NCBI GenBank assembly: GCA_964567845.1
Contig: CAZMOG010000030.1
Span: 1 to 20,882, forward strand
Direction: 5' to 3'
Source of the DNA: RGIG9079 sp964567845
GTDB lineage: Bacteria; Bacteroidota; Bacteroidia; Bacteroidales; Marinifilaceae
DNA: 20,882 bases
Part shown: piece by piece, positions 7,503-15,676 of the stretch
Numbering within the stretch: position 1 is the stretch's first letter
Layout: every line of letters starts with the position of its first letter
Position numbers and translations under genes: made by a program
The notes under the pieces: generated by a model
Database searches by the model: none
What the model saw: only the letters and a program-made list of their open reading frames with translations
Told to the model about the DNA's origin: nothing

Positions 7503-8887
7503 TTGTGGCAATTGCCATTATGCTGGTATCGATTGTTGGGTGTAATAATCAGAAAACGACACCCAACAAGGTAATTGTTGCGACAGAAGCTCAAGATTCC
7601 TCGTTAAGAAAAAGAATTAGATTTGCTCCTGTTGCTGTTATCAGAGGAGCAATTAACCACAACACAACCGACTACTATGTTCTGAATGGAGCCACCCTGG
7701 GATTCCATCATGATATTTTACGTCACTATGCAAATAGTCGGGGCAGAGAGATTGAGTTAGAGATTATTAACGAGGATTACGACACAATCAGGGATTTGCT
7801 TCTAAGTAATGAGTGCGACATTATCGCTATGAATGTATCGCCCGATCCTTCGGACCATTCAGATATTTACCACTCCGACCCAATTATACATAACGACATT
7901 GTTATTGTTACCCCACGCGTCAGCAATACCACAACAAAGGATTTAATAGCAGGACGATTCGTATTCGTTAAAAAGAATTCACGTGCTACCAACGCTTTGT
8001 ACCAATACAGAGACACATGCGGATTTTTCTTTGGTATTGTAGAGCTTCCTACCACAATCACAAGCGAGGAGATGTTTGAGAATGTGCATAAGGGCGTTTT
8101 TGCAGCCACCGCCAACTACAGACATAAAGCCAGATCTATTTGCTACCGAATGCCCGGCATAGAGATAAAACAGGAGATCGAAAACAGTGCTCCTATATGT
8201 TGGGAATTCCGTAGTGAAAAGATGAGAGATGATTTCAACGAGTGGCTTAAGGAATTTAAAAAACAGGGGAATATTACCTACCTATATAGAAGATATTACC
8301 GCGAAAGACGAGATGACCATCTTATCCGCTATGGTCAGATATATTCACCGAGGTTATCTGAGTTCGACGAGATATTTAAACGCGAAAGCCGTGAATTGGA
8401 TTGGGATTGGAGACTGATTGCCGCTGTTGCATATACCGAATCACAATTTAAAGATACAATAGAATCAACACATGGAGCGTATGGTTTGATGCAGATACAA
8501 CCCGAAGCTGCCGCACAATTCGGAGTACAGGATTACTACAGAGCAGACAGCAATGTTTATGTTGGCGTAAAATATTTATCCTATTTGGATAACTATTTTT
8601 CCCAATTTATTCACGATAGCGCAGAACGAATCAGATTTACCTTGGCCGCATATAACGCCGGATATGGACACATTCTGGATGCAATGAGGCTTGCAAAAGA
8701 GTATGGCCATAGCGACACCACCTGGAGTGGTAGTGTTGAGAACTTCTTGTTGATTAAATCAGAACCGCAATTCCAAGCATCGCCGGCAGTCAGGAACGGA
8801 ACTTGCGATGGAAAGCAGAGTGTTGATTTTGTAAGACGCGTGCTAAGAAGTTATCGTTCATATACACAGACTAAAAAAATGCAATAA
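7484..8887 (+). CDS. MltF-like membrane-bound lytic murein transglycosylase (lipoprotein)
   Basis: A 467-residue lipoprotein with a hydrophobic leader ending at VGC (Cys20). Residues ~45-275 resemble a periplasmic solute-binding (SBP family 3) domain: LGFHHDILRHYA, CDIIAMNVS, and WEFRSEKMRDDFNEWL near its end. Residues ~290-425 form a lysozyme-like SLT domain: catalytic Glu319 in AYTESQF, GAYGLMQI (331-338) and AAYNAGYGH (388-396). This two-domain order is that of MltF, which cleaves peptidoglycan glycan strands to 1,6-anhydro products. Here the enzyme would be tethered to a periplasm-facing membrane leaflet. There is no acidic export signal after Cys20 (NNQK follows), which agrees with periplasmic retention. 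It starts inside the porin gene, so the two are probably translated together. Confidence 0.92.
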   Translation: MEFLRLIVAIAIMLVSIVGCNNQKTTPNKVIVATEAQDSSLRKRIRFAPVAVIRGAINHNTTDYYVLNGATLGFHHDILRHYANSRGREIELEIINEDYDTIRDLLLSNECDIIAMNVSPDPSDHSDIYHSDPIIHNDIVIVTPRVSNTTTKDLIAGRFVFVKKNSRATNALYQYRDTCGFFFGIVELPTTITSEEMFENVHKGVFAATANYRHKARSICYRMPGIEIKQEIENSAPICWEFRSEKMRDDFNEWLKEFKKQGNITYLYRRYYRERRDDHLIRYGQIYSPRLSEFDEIFKRESRELDWDWRLIAAVAYTESQFKDTIESTHGAYGLMQIQPEAAAQFGVQDYYRADSNVYVGVKYLSYLDNYFSQFIHDSAERIRFTLAAYNAGYGHILDAMRLAKEYGHSDTTWSGSVENFLLIKSEPQFQASPAVRNGTCDGKQSVDFVRRVLRSYRSYTQTKKMQ

Positions 8888-8903
8888 ATTGTATATGGCG
8901 AAT

Positions 8904-8934
8904 ATTGATTTTTTCATTTTTTTTACTATCTTCG
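8904..8934 (+). promoter_or_regulatory. Probable promoter of the gene at 8971
   Basis: ATTG (8904-8907), 19 bases, then TATCTTCG (8927-8934): near-consensus -33 and -7 boxes. Transcription would begin near 8940, about 30 bases before the ATG at 8971. Because it lies inside an upstream in-frame extension (from 8905), it argues for the 8971 start. Confidence 0.5.
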
Positions 8935-8970
8935 CAGCTAATATTTCAACCCCGCATAAAGAGAAAAAAA

Positions 8971-9735
8971 ATGCCATACAGAAGATTACCTAATACCGAT
9001 GCCGCTCGCATCAGAGCTATTAATAAAGCATTGGAGATGAGCGAAAAATCAATTCCGACACAAACTCCTTTCGATGGTGCATTCCGAAGAAGAATGGAAT
9101 TGTTTGTTGCCGAGTTTGATAAAAACACACGACACTCTGCCGATGCTCGTAATCGTCAAAACATGAATAGCCGAAAATTCAACGAACTTACCCACAAGGC
9201 AAGGTTGTACGTTTCACACTTTATTCAGGTTTTGAACTTCTGTATTGCTCGTGGAGAGATGAAACCTCAGGTACGCGAGTATTATGGTCTGGATGTCGAC
9301 GATTCAAAGGTTCCACCACTACAATCCGATGCAGATCTGCTTTATTGGGGCGAGAAGGTGATTAATGGCGAACAAGAGCGCATCAACCATGGAGGTAACC
9401 GCATTTACAATCCAACGATTGCCCTGGTGAAGGTTAATTACGAGAATTATAAGCAGGCATACACCTTTCAGAAGGGATTGCAGGGTAATGCTACCCGTTT
9501 GAGTGGCGAGGTTGCAAGTTTCCGCCAAGAGGCCGACGAGATTATCTTAGAGTTGTGGAACTCTATTGAGGCCTATTATGCAGAGCGTGAAGAGGATGAA
9601 GATAAACGCAGAGCTTTATGCGAGGCATACGGCATTACATACGTCTTCCGCAGGGGGGAGTTAAAACGCATTGCCGACCTTAAAGAGGCAAAAAGAATTA
9701 CTTTAGAGTTACCGTTCAATCATCAGGAGGGTTAA
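8971..9735 (+). CDS. Hypothetical soluble helical protein
   Basis: A 254-residue protein I do not recognise. There is no signal peptide or membrane helix, so it is probably cytoplasmic. The N-terminus (MPYRRLPNTDAARIRAINKA) and the rest are rich in charged, helix-forming residues. A long helical segment around 45-90 (RKFNELTHKARLYVSHFIQV) and another around 160-205 suggest a bundle. The C-terminal region ends with YVFRRGELKRIADLKEAKRI. The frame also opens at 8905, but the promoter-like boxes at 8904-8934 and the A-rich leader just before 8971 favour this ATG. The gene stands alone between the transglycosylase and the convergent feo genes and ends in its own terminator. Its 3' end overlaps the opposing small gene by 20 bases. 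Confidence 0.8.
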   Translation: MPYRRLPNTDAARIRAINKALEMSEKSIPTQTPFDGAFRRRMELFVAEFDKNTRHSADARNRQNMNSRKFNELTHKARLYVSHFIQVLNFCIARGEMKPQVREYYGLDVDDSKVPPLQSDADLLYWGEKVINGEQERINHGGNRIYNPTIALVKVNYENYKQAYTFQKGLQGNATRLSGEVASFRQEADEIILELWNSIEAYYAEREEDEDKRRALCEAYGITYVFRRGELKRIADLKEAKRITLELPFNHQEG

Positions 9736-9883
9736 AATGATTCTTAAGCGTACAATTTGATTGAGTACATAAATCACATAGTGAGGAGTTGCAATTGCCA
9801 CTCCTCTTTTTTCTTTTAAAAAGTTTTACCAACAACCCTACTGCGGCTGCAATTACTATTGATATCGTTATAATCATCTGCAT
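9716..9883 (-). CDS. FeoB-associated Cys-rich membrane protein (55 residues)
   Basis: A short frame directly after feoB (12-base gap) encodes one membrane helix (residues ~3-19, MIITISIVIAAAVGLLV), then a basic stretch (KLFKRKKR, 20-27) and a Cys-rich tail with Cys31, Cys36, Cys39 and Cys44. Size, helix, basic segment, clustered cysteines and position downstream of feoB are those of the FeoB-associated Cys-rich membrane protein family (PF12669-like). That family is proposed to help ferrous iron uptake, perhaps by handling Fe2+ at the channel. It overlaps the convergent gene by 20 bases, and that gene's terminator hairpin lies inside it. No independent promoter was seen, so it is probably co-transcribed with feoB. 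Met3 is a possible alternative start. Confidence 0.85.
   Translation of the reverse strand: MQMIITISIVIAAAVGLLVKLFKRKKRSGNCNSSLCDLCTQSNCTLKNHFNPPDD
9783..9817 (+). terminator. Rho-independent terminator of the gene at 8971
   Basis: GAGGAGT (9783-9789) pairs with ACTCCTC (9800-9806). The loop can extend the stem by GCA/TGC after one mismatch. Six T, one C and four T follow. There is no T tract on the minus side, so it should act only on plus-strand transcription. Confidence 0.85.
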
Positions 9884-9895
9884 GGGTCAAACTTG

Positions 9896-12232
9896 CTATA
9901 TGAGAGTAGAACCCACTTGATATACGAGAAAAGCAACAACCCAGGCTAAAATTATTCCATAAATCACAGAGAAGGCTGCCCATTTTCTTCCTGATTCCTT
10001 GGATATTGCAACAACTGTGGCAATACAGGGCACATAGAGCATCATGAAGAGCATAAAACCATACGCAACAACCGGGGTAAAACCACTGTTTTCACGCAAT
10101 TTGTCGGCAAGGCCATCCTCGGTATCGCTGTTGTGATACAAAATTCCCAATGAACTTACAACCACCTCTTTTGCCATCAAGCCGGTCAAGATACTTACAT
10201 CCATCTTCCAGTCGAATCCAAGAGGATTCATGACAGGCTCCATTGATTTTCCTATTTTGCCAATGTATGATTGCTCCATTTGCCCTGCAGGGGTCATTTC
10301 ACCCTGGGGACGGGGGAAATAGCCCAATGCCCAAATCACGATTGATGCAAATAGAATTACTGTTGACATCTTTTTGAGGTACTGTTTACCTTTATCCCAC
10401 ATATGAAGGAACATATTTCTTGCAGTGGGTATTCTGTATGGAGGAAGCTCCATTACAAACGGGTCAGCCTCTTGTTTCAATATGGTCTTACCCAATACCC
10501 AGGCTGTAACTATTCCCAATAGAATTGAGATAAGATAGAGCGATAACAATACCAATCCTTGATGTTTATCAAAGAAAGCACCCACAAGCAGCAGAAGAAT
10601 CGGCAAACGCGCACTACATGACATGAAGGGAACTACCAATGCGGTCAATATTCTGTCCCTACGACTCTCCAATGTTCTGGTTGCCATTACTGCCGGAACA
10701 TTACATCCGAATCCCATTAACAGAGGGATAAATGATTTTCCATGAAGCCCCATTTTGTGCATTAATTTATCCATTAGGAATGCTGCACGGGCCATATAAC
10801 CGGTATCCTCCATTAATGAAATGAAGAAGAATAGTATCAATATGTTAGGCAAGAAGACCAATACTCCTCCAACCCCTGCAATAATTCCATCGGTTATCAA
10901 ATCGTTTAAAGGTCCTGCAGGAAGAGTACCTTTTACCCACTCGGCAAGCCATGACACTCCGGCATCTATCCACTCCATGGGGAAATTGCCAATGTAATAT
11001 GTTGCCTGAAATGCTATCCACAGAAATAGTAACAGCGACGGATAACCTAACCAGGCATTGGTAAGAATTTTATCAATGTACTCCGATTTACGTTTCTCCC
11101 CTTTGCGTCTGATCATGGTTTCACGCAATGCTCCACGAATGAATCCATATTTTGCATTTGCAAATATAGATTTTATATCCTGTCTATTATCTTTTTCCAG
11201 CCTTTCACGCTCGACAGTTGCAACACGCTTCAGTTTATCAATATTTGGTTGCCCCGAGAACATTTCATCAATGTTATTCTCGTTTTCAAGAGCCTTGATT
11301 GCCTGATAACGGGGCGCATAGATTACTGCCTGATCCTTATATGGAAGAAGTAATGGTTTAATTGCCGCTATTGAATCCTCAATATCGTTTCCATAGTTGA
11401 TATGGATATGGCGCATTTCATGGGCACGCCCCTCGTATGCCTCGATGACTGTGTCAAGAAGTTTTATTAAGCCCTCGCCCTTAGTGGCCACTGTAGGAAC
11501 TATAGGGAATCCAAGCAAATGTCCAAGCTGATGGAAATCCAATTGCTCTCCACTCTTTTCAAGTTCATCATAGAGATTTAATGCCATTACCACCCATAGG
11601 TTCATATCGATGAGTTGAGTGGTAAGGAACAAATTTCTCTCCAATTTTCCGGCATCGACCACATTCAATACAATGTCGGGATGCTGCTTGGTTAAATAAT
11701 CTCGAACAAATTTCTCCTCTGCCGAGTATTCGGTAATTGAGTATGTTCCAGGCAAATCAACTATTTCAAGGGTGTAACCACCATGTTTAATTTCGGCTCG
11801 TTTGGCATCGACAGTTACACCGCTATAGTTTCCAACATGTTCGCGAAGACCGGTAATTCTGTTGAAGAGCGAGGTTTTTCCACTGTTGGGATTACCGACC
11901 AAAGCTATCTCTATGCGCTTTCCACGCTCTTTAGCCTGCTCATGCAAAACACTCTCTACAAAAGTGCCGTTATAGGCCGTATCAACCTTTTGTGCGTGTG
12001 ATACAACCTCGATCATTGCAGCCTCGCTTCTACGCAATGAGACATGAGTATTCATAACTATGTACTCGACCGGGTCATGAAGGGGCGCATTCTTTACAAC
12101 ACGCACCTCCTCGCCACTTATAAAGCCCATTTCAAGCACTCGGTTACGGAAACTTCCATATCCATGCACCTTTACAATGTAACAACTCTCACCGGTGCGT
12201 ATGTCTGCCAAACTTAAATACTCCTGCTCCAT
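9896..12232 (-). CDS. feoB: Ferrous iron transporter FeoB with fused N-terminal FeoA domain
   Basis: A 778-residue fusion. Residues ~1-77 are a FeoA (SH3-like) domain (LSLADIRTGESCYIV...VLEMGFISGEEV). A GTPase domain follows: G1 GNPNSGKT (113-120), G3 DLPG (159-162) and G4 NLYD (219-222), which should bind guanine nucleotide. A spacer with helical, basic segments (~330-385) leads to the membrane part (from ~395). This has the FeoB gate motif GFGCNVPA (507-514), SCSARLP (538-544) and a second gate half with LYVPCIATV near the C-terminus. It imports Fe2+ across the inner membrane. The Met1 start is right for the FeoA fold. It lies downstream of the SUF operon on the same strand and upstream of its small Cys-rich partner. 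Confidence 0.97.
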   Translation of the reverse strand: MEQEYLSLADIRTGESCYIVKVHGYGSFRNRVLEMGFISGEEVRVVKNAPLHDPVEYIVMNTHVSLRRSEAAMIEVVSHAQKVDTAYNGTFVESVLHEQAKERGKRIEIALVGNPNSGKTSLFNRITGLREHVGNYSGVTVDAKRAEIKHGGYTLEIVDLPGTYSITEYSAEEKFVRDYLTKQHPDIVLNVVDAGKLERNLFLTTQLIDMNLWVVMALNLYDELEKSGEQLDFHQLGHLLGFPIVPTVATKGEGLIKLLDTVIEAYEGRAHEMRHIHINYGNDIEDSIAAIKPLLLPYKDQAVIYAPRYQAIKALENENNIDEMFSGQPNIDKLKRVATVERERLEKDNRQDIKSIFANAKYGFIRGALRETMIRRKGEKRKSEYIDKILTNAWLGYPSLLLFLWIAFQATYYIGNFPMEWIDAGVSWLAEWVKGTLPAGPLNDLITDGIIAGVGGVLVFLPNILILFFFISLMEDTGYMARAAFLMDKLMHKMGLHGKSFIPLLMGFGCNVPAVMATRTLESRRDRILTALVVPFMSCSARLPILLLLVGAFFDKHQGLVLLSLYLISILLGIVTAWVLGKTILKQEADPFVMELPPYRIPTARNMFLHMWDKGKQYLKKMSTVILFASIVIWALGYFPRPQGEMTPAGQMEQSYIGKIGKSMEPVMNPLGFDWKMDVSILTGLMAKEVVVSSLGILYHNSDTEDGLADKLRENSGFTPVVAYGFMLFMMLYVPCIATVVAISKESGRKWAAFSVIYGIILAWVVAFLVYQVGSTLI

Positions 12233-12236
12233 GTTG

Positions 12237-12244
12237 CAAATTTA
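12237..12244 (-). promoter_or_regulatory. Promoter -7 element of feoB
   Basis: The minus-strand sequence TAAATTTG matches TAnnTTTG exactly and ends 4 bases before the feoB ATG. No good -33 box is seen at 19 bases (GTTT there). If used, the mRNA would begin at or within a few bases of the start codon. Confidence 0.45.
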
Positions 12245-12261
12245 TATTGCCATTTGCTATT

Positions 12262-12287
12262 AAAAACCCCTATTTATGGGGATTTTT
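12262..12287 (-). terminator. Terminator between the SUF operon and feoB
   Basis: On the minus strand, CCCC and GGGG flank a 7-base loop (ATAAATA), with A and T runs on either side, so it is bidirectional by structure. It overlaps the stop codon of the DUF59 gene. With only four G-C pairs plus A-T pairs beyond a mismatch, it may be leaky. Confidence 0.6.
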
Positions 12288-12600
12288 ATAGTCCATACCC
12301 TAATTCTAATTTAGCTATTTCGCTCATTTTGTCGGGAGTCCACATCGGTTCAAAAACCAAATCGACAGTAACACTATTCACCCCCTCTATCTCCATTACT
12401 ACATCGTGTACCTGTTGTACAATCTCATCGGCAATGGGACAACCCGGAGCTGTGAGTGTCATTTCAATTATCACCTCGTCGGTTTTTGGAAAACGAATAT
12501 CATAGACTAAACCAAGTTCCCAAATGTTTACAGGAACCTCGGGGTCATATACGGTACTCAATTTCTCGATTACCAAATCTTTCAACAAACTCTGGCTCAT
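12286..12600 (-). CDS. DUF59 / MIP18-family Fe-S assembly protein
   Basis: A 104-residue cytoplasmic protein of the DUF59 (MIP18/PaaD-like, SufT-like) family. It shows the family's YDPEVPVNIWELGLVYD segment (18-34) and TLTAPGCP (48-55) with conserved Cys54, then the helix IADEIVQQV. Proteins of this family act in Fe-S cluster maturation or delivery to target proteins. It is the last gene of the SUF operon, 6 bases after sufE, which supports that role. Its exact step is not known from sequence alone. The short domain-only length is normal. Its stop codon lies in the foot of the terminator that separates it from feoB. Confidence 0.93.
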   Translation of the reverse strand: MSQSLLKDLVIEKLSTVYDPEVPVNIWELGLVYDIRFPKTDEVIIEMTLTAPGCPIADEIVQQVHDVVMEIEGVNSVTVDLVFEPMWTPDKMSEIAKLELGYGL

Positions 12601-12606
12601 ATAACT

Positions 12607-13029
12607 CTATTTTGCCGAGTATGCCAAGGCATACATCTTTATCTGTTTAACCATTGATAGCAAGCCGTTTGAACGAGTAGGCGAGAGGTGTTGCGACAAG
12701 CCTATTTCATCGATAAAGGTTAAATTGGCTGTAGCGATATCGGTTGCTTTCTGACCATTGAATACCTTTATAAGCAGCGCTGCAAGACCCTTTGTTATGA
12801 TTGCATCGCCATCGGCCTGAAATGTTAGAAGACCATTCTCCTCTTTGGCAATGAACCACACCTGAGACTGACAACCTTTAATCAGATTCTCTTCTGTTCG
12901 CATCTCTGCCGGAAATGGCTCCATACCCTTTCCCAACTCTATGATATACTCGTATTTATCCATCCAATCATCGAACATTGAAAACTCGTCGATAATCTCT
13001 TGTTCTATCTCTTGTATCGTTTTATTCAT
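12607..13029 (-). CDS. sufE: Cysteine desulfuration protein SufE
   Basis: A 140-residue cytoplasmic sulfur-transfer protein. It accepts persulfide sulfur from SufS on a conserved cysteine and passes it to the SufBCD scaffold. The acceptor is Cys53 in IKGCQSQVW, the family's signature. The LTFQADGDAIITKGLAALL segment (68-86) and the C-terminal NGLLSMVKQIKMYA helix are also typical. It follows sufS after a 73-base gap and precedes the DUF59 gene by 6 bases. Length is standard. Confidence 0.96.
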   Translation of the reverse strand: MNKTIQEIEQEIIDEFSMFDDWMDKYEYIIELGKGMEPFPAEMRTEENLIKGCQSQVWFIAKEENGLLTFQADGDAIITKGLAALLIKVFNGQKATDIATANLTFIDEIGLSQHLSPTRSNGLLSMVKQIKMYALAYSAK

Positions 13030-13079
13030 AACTTCTTTTTACTTACTCGCTTCGCTCGTGAAACTCCTCATTCCTAATT

Positions 13080-13103
13080 ACTAATTTCTAATTAAGAATT
13101 AGT
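13080..13103. repeat. AT-rich inverted repeat in the sufS-sufE gap
   Basis: ACTAATT (13080-13086) and AATTAGT (13097-13103) form a 7-base inverted repeat around a 10-base spacer, touching the sufS stop codon. It is embedded in a run of TAATT-type motifs (13071-13103). It could form a weak hairpin in the operon mRNA. There is no adjoining T tract convincing enough for a terminator. Confidence 0.5.
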
Positions 13104-14317
13104 TAAAACATTTCTGCTGCGCGCTTTACGCTCTTTACCAACATATCAATCTCTTGCTCTGTGTTGTACATCCCCAACGAAGCCCTTACCAAGCCACTAA
13201 TGCCATAGTGTTGCATGATAGGCTCGGCACAAAGCTGACCTGTACGGACTGCAACTCCCATGTGGTCAAGCAGAGTTCCCAAATCGAATGGATGAATATC
13301 GCCAACAAGGAACGATATTGCTCCCGACTTCTCGGCCGCCTGACCAAAGAAACGCATTCCCTGTATTTGCTCCAACTCACTATGAGCATACTTAAGCAAC
13401 TCCAGCTCATGGGCGCGAATATCGGCCATTCCCACCTCCGTAACAAACTTTAAGGCCTCGCCCAAACCGATTATTCCTATGAAATCGGGAGTTCCCGCCT
13501 CAAATTTAAAGGGTAACTCGTTGTATGTTGTTTTGGCAAAGGTAACGGTTTTTATCATCTCGCCACCTCCTTGCCATGGGGGAAGTTGCTCTAATAGTTC
13601 CTGTTTACCATAAAGAACTCCAACACCTGTCGGGCCATATATCTTGTGTCCCGAAAAGGCTAAGAAATCACAATCAAGTGCCTGAACATCAACAGGTATA
13701 TGGGGAATTGCCTGTGCTGCATCGATAAGTACCTTTGCTCCTACGGCATGTGCTTTCTTCATCAGCTCGGCAACAGGATTTACAGTTCCAAGTACATTTG
13801 AAACATACGCTACTCCCAATAATTTTGTTTTCGGGGTTAATAGCGTGTCAATGTTACTTAAATCAAGCTCGCCCTTTTCATTAAAGGGGATTACCTTCAA
13901 GGTTGCGCCTTTGCGCTGACATGCCATTTGCCAAGGCACAATGTTGGCATGGTGTTCCATTTCTGTTACAAGCACCTCATCGCCCTGATTTAAAAAGGCC
14001 TCGGAAAAGGTGTATGCCACCAGATTGATACTCTCGGTTGTGCCACGAGTGAAGATTACCTCTTTGGGCGAGGCCGCATTGATGAAACCTCGCACAATTT
14101 CACGAGCCTCCTCGTTTGCATCGGTACATTTGTTACTCAAATAGTGAACTCCACGATGCACATTGGAGTTATATTTGTAGTAATACTCGTCCATCTTCTC
14201 GATTACCCGACGAGGACGATGAGTAGTTGCTCCGTTATCAAAGTAGATTAACGGCTTTCCATAGACCTTCTCGTTGAGTATCGGGAACTGCTCCCTTATT
14301 TCATTTATATCAAACAT
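13103..14317 (-). CDS. sufS: Cysteine desulfurase SufS
   Basis: A 404-residue PLP enzyme of the group II (SufS/CsdA) class that removes sulfur from L-cysteine and holds it as a persulfide for Fe-S cluster building. The PLP-binding lysine is Lys225 in FSGHKIYGPTG. His122/His123 in TEMEHHANIVPW are the ring-stacking region. The persulfide-forming cysteine is Cys363 in RTGQLCAEP, followed by the conserved GLVRASLGMYNT. Length is normal. It lies 3 bases after sufD and ahead of sufE, its sulfur acceptor. Confidence 0.97.
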   Translation of the reverse strand: MFDINEIREQFPILNEKVYGKPLIYFDNGATTHRPRRVIEKMDEYYYKYNSNVHRGVHYLSNKCTDANEEAREIVRGFINAASPKEVIFTRGTTESINLVAYTFSEAFLNQGDEVLVTEMEHHANIVPWQMACQRKGATLKVIPFNEKGELDLSNIDTLLTPKTKLLGVAYVSNVLGTVNPVAELMKKAHAVGAKVLIDAAQAIPHIPVDVQALDCDFLAFSGHKIYGPTGVGVLYGKQELLEQLPPWQGGGEMIKTVTFAKTTYNELPFKFEAGTPDFIGIIGLGEALKFVTEVGMADIRAHELELLKYAHSELEQIQGMRFFGQAAEKSGAISFLVGDIHPFDLGTLLDHMGVAVRTGQLCAEPIMQHYGISGLVRASLGMYNTEQEIDMLVKSVKRAAEMF

Positions 14318-14320
14318 GTT

Positions 14321-15676
14321 CTATTTATTACATGCAATCTTGCAGCTTTCGCAACCAACCTTTTCTCCACGTAAACGCTTCTCTACCATTGTGGCAACCT
14401 TGTTACGCAACGGTTCCAACTTGACTCTTCGCACAATATCGTGGGCAAAGGCCGCCATCATAATCATGCGCGCCTCATCGGCTCCAATTCCACGTGAACG
14501 AAGATAGAACATTGCCTCCTCGTCGATCTGACCGACAGTTGCTCCATGCGAACATTTAACGTCGTCGTTATCGATGATAAGTTGCGGTTTTGTATTGATT
14601 CGCGCAGTGTCGGCAAGCAGAATGTTATTATTCGCCTGATATGCCTCGGTTTTCCGGGCATCGGGACGCACTATAATCGAACCCGTAAAGTTTCCGACAG
14701 AGTTCCCATCCATTACCCCCTTGAATATCTCGTTACTCGTACAACGTGGCACTGCATGGTCGATTCGTGTATAGTTGTCGGTACACTGCTCACCTCCAAG
14801 CAGATAGCAACCATACAAATCACAATGCGCACCCTGTCCTGCAAGTTTCAGGTACTGATTGTTACGAATTGTACCACCATAGAGCGATAACATTATGCTC
14901 TGAACATTTGAAACCGATTGTTGCTCGGTACATATTGTATTTATCAGTGTTGCAGAGCTGTTCTGACTTTGAATCTGTATATAATCAAGGTTGGCATTAT
15001 CGGCAACCATACACTCGGTTACACTGTTGTGCAAGAACTTTTCATGAACCAGGGTGTGATCACAGGCAAGGATTGTGGCTTGCGCTCCGCTCTCCATAAC
15101 TATAAGGTTACGCTGGTAACTCATTAGCGGCGAGTTTGCCTGCAATAGATTTATAATTTGGATAGGAGCCTGAAGTTCCACATTTTTAGGGATGTAGATG
15201 AAAACTCCATCTTGTGCCATTGCTCCATTTAACCATACGGTTGAATCCTTTTCAGCCTGAAGCGCTGCCTTGCCGTAATATTTTTCAAAAAGTTCCGGAT
15301 ATTGCTCGGCCGCCTGGCGCATACCGCAGCAAACAACTCCATCAGGAAGATTCTCTACACTGTTCTGCGGATGATACCATCCATTTACTGCAATTACAGG
15401 GAATGAAACCAAGCCATGCACTGCACAGTGGAAAAGCTCTTTGATTGGAGTTTCGGGCATGATGCACTTTAAGACAATGTTGTAGCCCTCGGCATATTGG
15501 GGAAGCAGATTCAAATAGCGATACTCCTCACTATGCACCGGCACACCTCCAAGCTCCACAAAGCGGTCAAAACACTCTTTACGAAGAGCATTCATTGCTT
15601 TGGGTGCACCCGGCTCCAACTGTGGCAATGCCGCCTGAAACAGCTCCTTAAAATCGTTTAAAATCTTGCTCTTCAT
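14321..15676 (-). CDS. sufD: Fe-S cluster assembly protein SufD
   Basis: A 451-residue SufD subunit of the cytoplasmic SufBC2D scaffold, where the SufB-SufD interface holds the nascent cluster. The right-handed beta-helix core spans ~150-390. The C-terminal signature NDDVKCSHGATVGQ contains Cys375 and His377, the latter matching the histidine important in E. coli SufD. The protein ends with a Cys-rich tail (Cys442, Cys445, Cys449), which is absent from the E. coli protein as I recall it. The start codon shares one base with the sufC stop (TAATG), so translation is coupled. Paralogous to SufB, but lacking the EGCTAP motif of that protein. Confidence 0.95.
   Translation of the reverse strand: MKSKILNDFKELFQAALPQLEPGAPKAMNALRKECFDRFVELGGVPVHSEEYRYLNLLPQYAEGYNIVLKCIMPETPIKELFHCAVHGLVSFPVIAVNGWYHPQNSVENLPDGVVCCGMRQAAEQYPELFEKYYGKAALQAEKDSTVWLNGAMAQDGVFIYIPKNVELQAPIQIINLLQANSPLMSYQRNLIVMESGAQATILACDHTLVHEKFLHNSVTECMVADNANLDYIQIQSQNSSATLINTICTEQQSVSNVQSIMLSLYGGTIRNNQYLKLAGQGAHCDLYGCYLLGGEQCTDNYTRIDHAVPRCTSNEIFKGVMDGNSVGNFTGSIIVRPDARKTEAYQANNNILLADTARINTKPQLIIDNDDVKCSHGATVGQIDEEAMFYLRSRGIGADEARMIMMAAFAHDIVRRVKLEPLRNKVATMVEKRLRGEKVGCESCKIACNK

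Noticed and set aside
8905..8970. 22-residue N-terminal extension of the hypothetical protein at 8971
   Set aside because: It overlaps the probable promoter boxes, and its hydrophobic Ser/Phe stretch comes from T-rich promoter DNA.
9783..9806. Terminator for the feo genes on the minus strand
   Set aside because: The hairpin is not followed by a T tract in that direction and lies within the coding frame of the small Cys-rich protein.
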